Shown here piece by piece: positions 52,387 to 59,592 of a DNA stretch of 64,000 bases. Numbering within the stretch: the stretch's first letter is position 1; every line of letters starts with the position of its first letter. The translations under genes and the position numbers were made by a program. Below the pieces are notes generated by a model. It saw only the letters and a program-made list of their open reading frames with translations. It did not search any database and was not told the DNA's origin. Origin of the DNA: an uncultured Christensenellaceae bacterium (lineage in GTDB: Bacteria; Bacillota; Clostridia; Christensenellales; Borkfalkiaceae); assembly GCA_910587825.1 (NCBI GenBank), contig CAJUNJ010000001.1, positions 28,306-92,305 of the forward strand. The letters run 5' to 3'.

Positions 52387-53448
52387 TCAATAGAGATGCA
52401 ACGCATAATAATTTATAAACACGAATACATAGTAACCTATAAGACAGGTAAGCATAATTATACCTGCTATTTTACCGATATTCTTACTTTTACCCCAGCA
52501 ACTGCCGAAAATAAGGACGGAAGCAAATAAAGATACAAGTCCGCTTACAAGCCCTTCGGTACTGAAAGGCAAGCCGTGCGCCCCCGAACAGAGTGCGCCA
52601 ACACCGCCGATAACCAAAATATTTGCAATATTGCTGCCGATAATATTGCCTGTCGCTATACCGACGTCACCCTTACGGGCGGCGGATACGGAAGTAACAA
52701 GTTCGGGAAGCGACGTACCGAAAGCAACCACGGTAAGCGCTACTATTTCGGGAGATATACCGATGAGGTCTTCCGCAATATACTGCGCGGAAGTTACGAC
52801 AAGCTGCGCTCCGCCGACGACCATTGCAAGACCGACTACCGTTATAATAATTAAAAACCAGACTTTCGTTTTTAAATTTTCATAACCTGATTTAAGTCTG
52901 CCGTACCAGCCGCGTATCTCTTCAGTAGCTTCAACATTTTCATTAACGCAGACTGCGCTTGCCTGTTCGAGGCTTATTTTGGACTGTCTTGTAGCCATAA
53001 CTACATTATAAACCATAAACACCAAATACAGCAAGACAAGAATAAGTCCTTCCCACCATTCGAACGTACCGCCGAAATAGCCGAGAACAACAAACAGGGC
53101 ACTCGTAACAATCAAAAACGGCAAATCTATAAAACGAGTGGTTTTTTCAACCGGCAACTCGCATACGACAGCCGACACGCCGAGAATAAGAAAAATGTTT
53201 ATAATGTTGCTACCGAGTATGTTGCCCACTATAAGTTCTCCCGAACCTCCGACGGCGTCGACTACCGTAACCGCCAGTTCCGGTGCGCTTGTACCTATGG
53301 CTACTACCGTTACGCCGATGATAAACGATGACACTTTCAGCTTTTTTGCTATACCCGACGCGCCGTCGACGAAGAAGTCTGCACCTTTCACAAGTAAAAC
53401 AAACCCGACAAGAAGCAAAAAAATATTTAAAACCGCTGTTCCGACCAT
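52387..53448 (-). CDS. CaxA-type sodium/calcium (cation) exchanger
   Basis: 353 residues with about ten membrane helices in two homologous halves. The alpha repeats are GTSAPELAVTVV...GNILGSNIINIFLILG and GTSLPELVTSVS...GNIIGSNIANILVIGG, the ion-binding centres of this superfamily. A yybP-ykoY element with a terminator precedes it. As that class senses manganese, the exchanger may export Mn2+ rather than Ca2+; this is inference from regulation. Confidence 0.9.
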   Translation of the reverse strand: MVGTAVLNIFLLLVGFVLLVKGADFFVDGASGIAKKLKVSSFIIGVTVVAIGTSAPELAVTVVDAVGGSGELIVGNILGSNIINIFLILGVSAVVCELPVEKTTRFIDLPFLIVTSALFVVLGYFGGTFEWWEGLILVLLYLVFMVYNVVMATRQSKISLEQASAVCVNENVEATEEIRGWYGRLKSGYENLKTKVWFLIIITVVGLAMVVGGAQLVVTSAQYIAEDLIGISPEIVALTVVAFGTSLPELVTSVSAARKGDVGIATGNIIGSNIANILVIGGVGALCSGAHGLPFSTEGLVSGLVSLFASVLIFGSCWGKSKNIGKIAGIIMLTCLIGYYVFVFINYYALHLY

Positions 53449-53482
53449 ATTGCACCTCTCAATTAGTTTTGACCAAGGAAAT

Positions 53483-53604
53483 AAAAAATAAGACCCTTAA
53501 CTTAAAATTACTTTAAGTTAAAAGTCTTGTTACCTATTTTAAGGTGTCAAACCCCGAGCGGTTGCGCTGTGATGACGAGATTTGACTTAAACTACTCCCT
53601 TTCA
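53483..53604 (-). ncRNA. yybP-ykoY (manganese) riboswitch with terminator
   Basis: On the minus strand the class hallmarks appear in order: AAAGGGAGTAG (about 53592-53602), a GTCAAA/TTTGAC helix, an ACCT/AGGT hairpin, then AACAAGAC. The terminator stem (53490-53528) and a run of U (53483-53489) follow. The conserved 3' element overlaps the terminator's 5' arm, so Mn2+ binding should prevent termination and switch the exchanger on. Confidence 0.85.
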
Positions 53605-53612
53605 ACACGGAT

Positions 53613-53641
53613 ATGATAACAGAATTAATTCAATCTGTCAA
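53613..53641 (-). promoter_or_regulatory. Sigma-A promoter of the riboswitch and exchanger
   Basis: -35 TTGACA (53636-53641), 17 bp, -10 TATCAT (53613-53618). It overlaps the last codons of the upstream nnrD gene, showing a separate unit embedded in its 3' end. Confidence 0.85.
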
Positions 53642-54466
53642 ACGTTTAACAGCAAAATGCAGATTATTTAAAATGTCTTTTGCTGTCGCACAGTAGTCCG
53701 TCTTTTGTTCAGAGCTGATTTCGGCAGACAGTCCGAGCGTATACGCCGCGCACACAGCCGAATCAAACGGTTGAAGTCCGCGTGCGGCACACCCGCACAT
53801 ATAGCCGGAAAGCATATCCCCGCTTCCGCCTTTTGCAAGCGCGGTGGTTCCGCGGGTATTCACGACAGTGCGGCTTACGTCCGTTATAACGCTGTCCGCG
53901 CCTTTAAGCAAAATTATACAAGAATATTCTTTTGCAAACGCGCGGGCGCAGTTTAACGGGTCTTTTGTTATTTCTTGTATGCTTAACCCCGTAAGGCGTG
54001 AAAATTCTTTGGCGTGCGGGGTTAAGATAACTTTACCGTTATTGTTTTTAAGAACTTCCTTTCCGAACTTTGCAAGACTGTTGACAGCATCCGCATCGAT
54101 TATCAACGTGCCTTCGTAATCAGTCAACAACCTTTGAACGGTTTCATACAGCTGCACGCTTACGCCGCAGCCCATTCCTACTGCTATCGCCTGTGAAGAC
54201 AAATCGGGTTGCCCGAGAAAAATAACTTGCGGTATTTTGAAAGCTAATGCGCTTTTTACGCTTTCATCCGCCGTAAGTTTTACGTAACCGCAGCCCGAAC
54301 GCAACGCAGCTTCGGCAGACAACACCGCCGCCCCCAAATACTTACCGCACCCGGCTATAAGATTTGCCGAACCGTAATTGCCCTTATGCGTATTGCGCTT
54401 TCTAAGCGGATAAAAAGTCTTTATTTCTTCGTCGGAATAAACCTTTATATTACCATTATATTCCAT
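53630..54466 (-). CDS. nnrD: NAD(P)HX dehydratase
   Basis: 278 residues. Motifs NYGSANLIAGC, LIIDADAVNSL, LTPHAKEF and the ATP-site ALAKGGSGDMLSGYMCG are characteristic of the ribokinase-like YjeF C-terminal family. It repairs damaged nicotinamide cofactors with ADP or ATP. The epimerase (NnrE) half that is often fused in front is absent. The ATG at 54466 shares its A with the birA stop (TAATG), so the longer frame is rejected. Confidence 0.93.
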   Translation of the reverse strand: MEYNGNIKVYSDEEIKTFYPLRKRNTHKGNYGSANLIAGCGKYLGAAVLSAEAALRSGCGYVKLTADESVKSALAFKIPQVIFLGQPDLSSQAIAVGMGCGVSVQLYETVQRLLTDYEGTLIIDADAVNSLAKFGKEVLKNNNGKVILTPHAKEFSRLTGLSIQEITKDPLNCARAFAKEYSCIILLKGADSVITDVSRTVVNTRGTTALAKGGSGDMLSGYMCGCAARGLQPFDSAVCAAYTLGLSAEISSEQKTDYCATAKDILNNLHFAVKRLTD

Positions 54467-55143
54467 TACAGCCTTAAAGACACCTCCGCCGAATTTATTT
54501 TTTTCAGACTGCCGCCTATAATGCACAGCAAGCCGCCGTCCCAGTCCACGTCTACGGCAGTTGCGCGTTTTTCGCCCGAAGACGTTTTAAGTATTACTTC
54601 GCTCCCCAGCCAATCAATATATTTTTTATAATCGGCAACAGTATATTCTTTTGCAAGATTTTTCAAAAGGACCGTACGTACACGGTCTAAGTCAACGGGG
54701 TTGCCGAGTTCAGAGCTTAAAGTCGTCGCAATATCTTTAAGTTCAGCGGTAAGAACATTGTTTACGTTAAGACCTATACCGATAATAGAACGGCTTATCG
54801 TATTGCCCGAAAAAGTATTTTCTATAAGAGTTCCGCAGATTTTTCTTCCGTTTACAAGTACGTCGTTTGCCCAGCGGATAACCGGTTTAACTTTAAAACT
54901 TTCAACCGTTCTGCAAACGGCAACGCAAGCGTTTATCATAATTTTAAACGCTTCGTCAGCTTCATAACCCGTATTATGGCGCATTACCGATACGTACAGG
55001 CCTCCCTCACCGGAACAGAAGCTTCTGCCCTTGGTTCCTTTTCCCGCACTCTGGCGTACAGCGGTTACGATTAAATCTCCCCGTCCGACACGTTTACAGT
55101 ATTCGTTTGTCGAATCGGTTTCGTCAAGATTAATAATTTTCAT
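54466..55143 (-). CDS. birA: Biotin-protein ligase without regulatory domain
   Basis: 225 residues, only the catalytic and C-terminal domains. It starts IINLDETDSTNEYCK, then QSAGKGTKGRSF (biotin loop) and IRWANDVLVNGRKICGTLIE. The N-terminal helix-turn-helix of the repressor-type BirA is missing, so it should modify biotin carboxyl carriers but not bind the operator. It overlaps recX by 14 nt and nnrD by 1 nt. Confidence 0.93.
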   Translation of the reverse strand: MKIINLDETDSTNEYCKRVGRGDLIVTAVRQSAGKGTKGRSFCSGEGGLYVSVMRHNTGYEADEAFKIMINACVAVCRTVESFKVKPVIRWANDVLVNGRKICGTLIENTFSGNTISRSIIGIGLNVNNVLTAELKDIATTLSSELGNPVDLDRVRTVLLKNLAKEYTVADYKKYIDWLGSEVILKTSSGEKRATAVDVDWDGGLLCIIGGSLKKINSAEVSLRL

Positions 55144-55747
55144 CTAAATCCCCAAACCGCTCCAACGCGGTCTTTGCCGTTTCATAACAGTAACCCTTTG
55201 ACAAAAGATATTTCAAGCCCTTATACAGCGTCTGTCTGTCGCAGATTTTTCCCCTTAAATATTTTTCGAGAACGCAGACCGCCTGATTGCAGTCCTCTTC
55301 GGTCTCGTCGAGAACCGCCTGTATAGCCGCCCTGTCCGCACCGCGTTTTATTAAATCGGTCTCCAACGCACGCTTACCCTTGCCGTTTACGCTTTGGACG
55401 TACGCCCTGCAATAAGCGTAATCGTCGATAAATTTATGATATTCAAGGCGTTCGATAACGTAATCGCATACCGCCCGGGTATATCCCTTTTTTGCTAAAA
55501 AGTCTGTAATTTGTTTTCGCGTCTTCATAGAAGCCGAAAGATGAGTCAAGGCTTTGTCAAGCGCTTGGCTCTTTTCCGTTTCAAGCTGTATTTCGTCAAG
55601 CTTTTGCTTTTCGATTGTCATACCGGCTTTGAGATGATATTTAATTGCCACTTCAAGTTTGATTCCGCAATAAAACCTGCCGTCTACGTAGACGTTGCAA
55701 CGGGTTTTATCCTTTACCTGAGGTTCGATGGAAGTTATTTCGGACAT
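55130..55747 (-). CDS. recX: RecX-family regulator
   Basis: 205 residues. It has three helical repeats, with ALTHLSASMKTRKQITDFLAK, then FIDDYAYCRAYVQSVNGKGK and KYLLSKGYCYETAK, the RecX pattern. RecX restrains RecA filaments. No recA lies in the window. The ATG at 55747 has no ribosome binding site and lies 6 nt after a -10 box, so the mRNA appears leaderless. It leads the recX-birA-nnrD unit. Confidence 0.85.
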   Translation of the reverse strand: MSEITSIEPQVKDKTRCNVYVDGRFYCGIKLEVAIKYHLKAGMTIEKQKLDEIQLETEKSQALDKALTHLSASMKTRKQITDFLAKKGYTRAVCDYVIERLEYHKFIDDYAYCRAYVQSVNGKGKRALETDLIKRGADRAAIQAVLDETEEDCNQAVCVLEKYLRGKICDRQTLYKGLKYLLSKGYCYETAKTALERFGDLDENY

Positions 55748-55753
55748 ATATTA

Positions 55754-55782
55754 ATTTTAACATTTATACTCAAATTTGTAAA
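55754..55782 (-). promoter_or_regulatory. Promoter giving a leaderless recX mRNA
   Basis: -35 TTTACA (55777-55782), 17 bp, -10 TAAAAT (55754-55759), then TAATAT and the ATG. It is divergent from the ilvE promoter; the two -35 boxes lie 8 bp apart. Confidence 0.78.
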
Positions 55783-55790
55783 GCGCATAT

Positions 55791-55819
55791 TTGACATTCT
55801 GCTTTTGCGGTAGTATAAT
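55791..55819 (+). promoter_or_regulatory. Full-consensus promoter of ilvE
   Basis: -35 TTGACA (55791-55796), 17 bp, -10 TATAAT (55814-55819). A CGAGG ribosome binding site lies before the ATG at 55847, giving a normal leader of about 20 nt. Confidence 0.88.
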
Positions 55820-55846
55820 TTACAAAAACTTATACGAGGTTTTATT

Positions 55847-56866
55847 ATGCCTGAACTTGATTGGGGTTCGCTTGGATTCGGTTACGTTAAAACTCCTTAC
55901 CGCTTTGTTGCAGAATTCAAAGACGGAAAATGGAATAAAGGAATTATTACCGACGACGATAAAATTGTTATTTCGGAATGCGCCGGTGTTTTACAGTACG
56001 CGCAGACTGTATTCGAAGGACTTAAAGCTTACAGGACGTGCGACGAAAAAACAGTTACTTTCCGCCCCAATTTAAACGCTGAAAGACTTATTGCTTCGGC
56101 TAAACGTCTGGAAATCCCGCCCGTACACGAAGATATGTTTTTGGAAGCCGTGGATAAAGTTGTTAATGCAAACCGCGATTTCGTGCCCCCTTACGGAAGC
56201 GGAGCGTCGCTGTATTTAAGACCTTTCATTTTCGGTTCGTCACCGGTTATAGGCGTTAAACCCGCACAGGAATATCAGTTCAGAATATTTGCGACGCCTG
56301 TTGGTCCCTATTTCAAGGGAGGTTTAAAGCCCATTACTATACGCGTAAGCGACTTTGACAGGGCCGCTCCCCGCGGGACCGGACATATTAAAGCGGGGCT
56401 TAATTACGCAATGAGCCTGCACGCCATAGTCGACGCTCACGAAAACGGTTTTGACGAAAACCTGTATCTCGACCCCGCAACCCGCACTTACGTCGAAGAA
56501 ACTGGCGGAGCCAACTTTATTTTTATAACAAAGGACGGCGCGTTGGTTACCCCCAAATCCGAAAGCATTCTGCCTTCTATTACAAGACGTTCGCTTTGCT
56601 ACGTTGCAGAAAAATATCTCGGACTTAAAGTCGAACACAGAGCCGTAAAACTTTCCGAACTGTCTGATTTTGCCGAATGCGGACTGTGCGGAACCGCCGC
56701 AGTCATTTCTCCCGTCGGTAAAATATACGACCACGGCAAAGAAATTGCCTTCCCTGCGGGGACGGAAAAAGCCGGTCCGATAACGCAAAAACTTTACGAA
56801 ACGTTGACAGGTATTCAGTTAGGGACGATTGAAGCCCCTGAAAGCTGGATAAGAGAAATAAACTAA
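55847..56866 (+). CDS. ilvE: Branched-chain amino acid aminotransferase
   Basis: 339 residues. The substrate strands QYAQTVFEGLKAYRT and LYLRPFIFG, the PLP lysine in GTGHIKAGLNYA, and YVEETGGANFIFI with the late LCGTAAVISPVG are those of class IV BCATs, clade of IlvE type II. It makes valine, leucine and isoleucine from keto acids, or degrades them. Strong promoter, single-gene unit; no T-box leader is present. Confidence 0.95.
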   Translation: MPELDWGSLGFGYVKTPYRFVAEFKDGKWNKGIITDDDKIVISECAGVLQYAQTVFEGLKAYRTCDEKTVTFRPNLNAERLIASAKRLEIPPVHEDMFLEAVDKVVNANRDFVPPYGSGASLYLRPFIFGSSPVIGVKPAQEYQFRIFATPVGPYFKGGLKPITIRVSDFDRAAPRGTGHIKAGLNYAMSLHAIVDAHENGFDENLYLDPATRTYVEETGGANFIFITKDGALVTPKSESILPSITRRSLCYVAEKYLGLKVEHRAVKLSELSDFAECGLCGTAAVISPVGKIYDHGKEIAFPAGTEKAGPITQKLYETLTGIQLGTIEAPESWIREIN

Positions 56867-56892
56867 TACAATTTTTTCGTTTGCATTATAAG

Positions 56893-56931
56893 TTTAAATA
56901 AAGCACGGACGCTGTCCGTGCTTTATTTAAA
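56893..56931. terminator. Bidirectional 18-bp terminator hairpin
   Basis: A perfect 18-bp stem (56893-56910 with 56914-56931) and a 3-nt GCT loop between convergent ilvE and yigZ. The A- and T-rich lower stem supplies a U tract in both directions, and it overlaps the yigZ stop codon. Confidence 0.88.
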
Positions 56932-57550
56932 TTTTAAACGGAAAGTCGTATTCCTTTAAACGCTTTATTGTAACTCTACCGTTAAGGCGGTTTAAAAGCG
57001 ATGCTTCGAAGCTTTCAAGCCATTGTGATTTGACGGCTATTCTGAAAGTCACTTCGTCTGAATATTCTGTACCGAGAACGCCCGTCCCGCTTTCCGAAAA
57101 AAAACGCGAAGCCGTATCGGCAAGCGTATAGCCTACCGAATATAAACTTTCCGTACACGGCACATATTCGACTTTTTGCGCTTTATCGAGATTTTCCGCA
57201 ACGCAACCCGAGTACGCGCGCACAAGCCCGCCCGCACCGAGTTTAATTCCGCCGAAATAGCGGGTTACGACAACCGCTGTTTCAAACAGTTTTTTGTTTT
57301 TAATAACTTCGAGCATAGGCATACCCGCCGTTCCCTGCGGTTCGCCGTTATCCGAAAATCTTAAAAAATTGCCATATTTATCGCAGATATAGGCATAACA
57401 GTTATGCGTTGCGTCGGAATATTTTGCCGAAATTTCTTCAACGAACGCCTTGGCCTGTTCTTCGCCTTCAACGTGACGCGAAGTAGTTATAAAACGCGAT
57501 TTTTCGATTATTTTAACCGTGACGACTTCGCCGCTGACTGAAAGATACAT
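56927..57550 (-). CDS. yigZ: YigZ/IMPACT family protein
   Basis: 207 residues. The signature is FSDNGEPQGTAGMPML, then VVVTRYFGGIKLGAGGL and RAYSGCV. These UPF0029 proteins are linked to translation control in eukaryotes; the bacterial role is unclear. The ATG at 57550 overlaps the tyrS stop by 1 nt (TAATG), so it is coupled to tyrS. Confidence 0.92.
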   Translation of the reverse strand: MYLSVSGEVVTVKIIEKSRFITTSRHVEGEEQAKAFVEEISAKYSDATHNCYAYICDKYGNFLRFSDNGEPQGTAGMPMLEVIKNKKLFETAVVVTRYFGGIKLGAGGLVRAYSGCVAENLDKAQKVEYVPCTESLYSVGYTLADTASRFFSESGTGVLGTEYSDEVTFRIAVKSQWLESFEASLLNRLNGRVTIKRLKEYDFPFKI

Positions 57551-58734
57551 TATGTTAACTTTATTCTGACGTGGACTTTTTTGCCTTTATGAATAACGTC
57601 GCCGTCGGCTATCGGCAAATTTATATCGGTCACTTTGCTGTCGTTGACAGATACGCCGCCCTGTTGGATAAGCCTTCTCGCTTCGCCGTTAGACATACAA
57701 ATTCCTGCGGATACCAATACGGAAATAACCGTGGGATTGTCTGTTTTTACAATTTTTTCAGGCAGTTGCCCGCCGCCGCCGAATGCCGCCTTTGCCTGAC
57801 TTTTGGCGGTTTGCGCCTTTTCTTCACCGTGAACAAGCTTTGTAAGCTCATATGCGAGAATTTCTTTCTTTTCGTTTATACGGCTATCATCCCATCCTTC
57901 CATTTCATCTATGGTCTGCATAGGAATAAAAGTAAGCATTTTTATGCACTTCATTACGTCTGCGTCATCGACGTTGCGCCAATACTGATAAAAATCGTAA
58001 GGGGAAGTTTTGTTTTCGTCAAGCCAGACCGCACCCTTTGCCGTCTTGCCCATCTTCTTGCCTTCACTGTTCAAAAGCAGAGTAATGGTCATTGCATATG
58101 CGTCCTTGCCGGATTTTCTTCTGATAAGCTCTGTCCCCGCAAGCATATTGCTCCACTGGTCGTCACCGCCGAACTGCATATTGCAACCGTAATGTTCGTT
58201 GAGATGCCAGAAATCGTATGCCTGCATTATCATATAGTTAAATTCAAGAAAGCTTAAACCCTTTTCCATACGTTGCTTATAACATTCGGCGCGAAGCATA
58301 TTATTGACCGTAAAGCACGCCCCGACGTCGCGCAGAAGTTCTACGTATTTAAGGTTTAAAAGCCAGTCGGCGTTGTTAACGATTATCGCCTTATCTTCGC
58401 CGAATTCGATAAATCTTTCCATCTGCTTTTTGAAGCATTGGCAGTTATGTTCTATCGTTTCGGAAGTAAGCATAGAACGCATATCCGTTCTTCCGGACGG
58501 GTCGCCTATATGTCCCGTACCGCCGCCGAGAAGAACCACCGGTCTGTTGCCCGCCATCTGCAATCTTTTCATAAGGCACAGAGCCATAAAATGCCCGACA
58601 TGCAGACTGTCCGCGGTGGGGTCGAAGCCGATATAAAATCTTGCCCCGCCGTTGTTTATTAGCTGTTTTATCTCTTCTTCGTCGGTCACCTGTGCTATAA
58701 GACCGCGTTTTTTAAGTTCTTCGAAAATTTCCAT
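57550..58734 (-). CDS. tyrS: Tyrosyl-tRNA synthetase
   Basis: 394 residues, TyrRS of the TyrZ-like branch. The HIGH motif is SLHVGHFMAL, the KMSKS motif is KKMGKTAKG, and a C-terminal S4 domain ends the protein (SNGEARRLIQQGGVSVND). The ATG at 58734 is the first in-frame start, with GGAG about 15 nt upstream, a wide gap. A promoter is at 58762..58790. No T-box leader is present. Confidence 0.96.
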   Translation of the reverse strand: MEIFEELKKRGLIAQVTDEEEIKQLINNGGARFYIGFDPTADSLHVGHFMALCLMKRLQMAGNRPVVLLGGGTGHIGDPSGRTDMRSMLTSETIEHNCQCFKKQMERFIEFGEDKAIIVNNADWLLNLKYVELLRDVGACFTVNNMLRAECYKQRMEKGLSFLEFNYMIMQAYDFWHLNEHYGCNMQFGGDDQWSNMLAGTELIRRKSGKDAYAMTITLLLNSEGKKMGKTAKGAVWLDENKTSPYDFYQYWRNVDDADVMKCIKMLTFIPMQTIDEMEGWDDSRINEKKEILAYELTKLVHGEEKAQTAKSQAKAAFGGGGQLPEKIVKTDNPTVISVLVSAGICMSNGEARRLIQQGGVSVNDSKVTDINLPIADGDVIHKGKKVHVRIKLT

Positions 58735-58761
58735 AATAAGTCAAAAGTTCTCCTTTGATAA

Positions 58762-58790
58762 ATTCTATCACGCGGAGAAAAAAAATGCAA
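58762..58790 (-). promoter_or_regulatory. Sigma-A promoter of tyrS-yigZ
   Basis: -35 TTGCAT (58785-58790), 17 bp, -10 TAGAAT (58762-58767), with a leader of about 21 nt, too short for a T-box. Confidence 0.78.
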
Positions 58791-58822
58791 TTAACTTTCA
58801 TACGGTTTTAAGCGGGAAATTT

Positions 58823-59527
58823 TCAGTCTGTAAAAAAATCTTCCTTATTAAGGTTGTCGCGCGCCTTTTCTATGGCGCGTTTTTCAATACGCGAAATGTA
58901 AGAACGCGATATGCCGAGTTTTTTAGCTACTTCCCGCTGGGGTAGCGGAGCCCCGTCTTCAAGCCCGTATCGCAAAGAAAGAATTACAAACTCGCGTTCG
59001 GATAAAAATTTTTTAAGATGGGCGACGAACTTTTCACGCTGTATGCTTTTTTCGACCTGCGCGAATACGCTTTCTTCCTTTTCCGACAGTAAATCTATTA
59101 GCGTAAGCTCGTTGCCGTCCTTGTCTACACCGACGGGGTCTGAAAGCGACACGTTGTTTTTATGCTTTTTCCCTGCGCGAAGCAACATTAATATTTCGTT
59201 TTCTATACATCTTGCCGTATAAGTTGCAAGCTGTGTTCCCTTGCCCTCCTGAAATGTATTAATCGCCTTGATAAGCCCTATCGACCCGACGGAAAGCAGA
59301 TCGTCCGTTTCCGCCGAACCCGTATACTTTTTGACCACGTGGGCAACAAGGCGCATATTGTGCCTTATAAGTTTGTTTTTAGCTTCTTCGTCGCCCGCAC
59401 GCGCAAGCGCCAGATATTTTTTTTCGTCTTCGGGCGAAAGCGGTTTGGGAAAAGTTCCGCTGTCGCGCACCGTACCTGTAAAAAAGAAAATTTTGCCGAA
59501 AAGTATACTTAATAAATCAAAAAACAT
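58823..59527 (-). CDS. sigK: Late mother-cell sporulation sigma factor K
   Basis: 234 residues. After a hydrophobic pro-sequence (about 1-20), the chain reads FPKPLSPEDEKKYL, then LIRHNMRLVAHVVKKY, TYTARCIENEILM, and DPVGVDKDGNELTLIDLL, the pattern of SigK. Region 4 is at the C terminus with EVAKKLGISRSYISRIEK. The gene is intact, without the skin insertion seen in B. subtilis. It directs late coat genes in the mother cell and shows that this organism probably forms spores. The ATG has GAGG upstream. Confidence 0.92.
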   Translation of the reverse strand: MFFDLLSILFGKIFFFTGTVRDSGTFPKPLSPEDEKKYLALARAGDEEAKNKLIRHNMRLVAHVVKKYTGSAETDDLLSVGSIGLIKAINTFQEGKGTQLATYTARCIENEILMLLRAGKKHKNNVSLSDPVGVDKDGNELTLIDLLSEKEESVFAQVEKSIQREKFVAHLKKFLSEREFVILSLRYGLEDGAPLPQREVAKKLGISRSYISRIEKRAIEKARDNLNKEDFFTD

Positions 59528-59545
59528 ACGCTACCTCTATAAAGT

Positions 59546-59573
59546 AATGTATGTTTTCGACAGTTTGTACTAT
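59546..59573 (-). promoter_or_regulatory. SigE-like promoter of sigK
   Basis: On the minus strand CATACATT (59546-59553) is one base from the SigE -10 consensus CATACAAT, and ATA (59571-59573) lies 17 bp upstream. No good sigma-A promoter is in this gap. Control of sigK by SigE is established in Bacillus, so this fits. Confidence 0.55.
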
Positions 59574-59592
59574 AACTAACTATTAATTTTTA

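Noticed and set aside
58735..58822. A T-box leader for tyrS
   Set aside because: The promoter leaves only about 20 nt of leader and no specifier loop or AGGGTGG motif is present.
58823..59527. A skin-type insertion splitting sigK
   Set aside because: The reading frame is continuous from pro-sequence to region 4.
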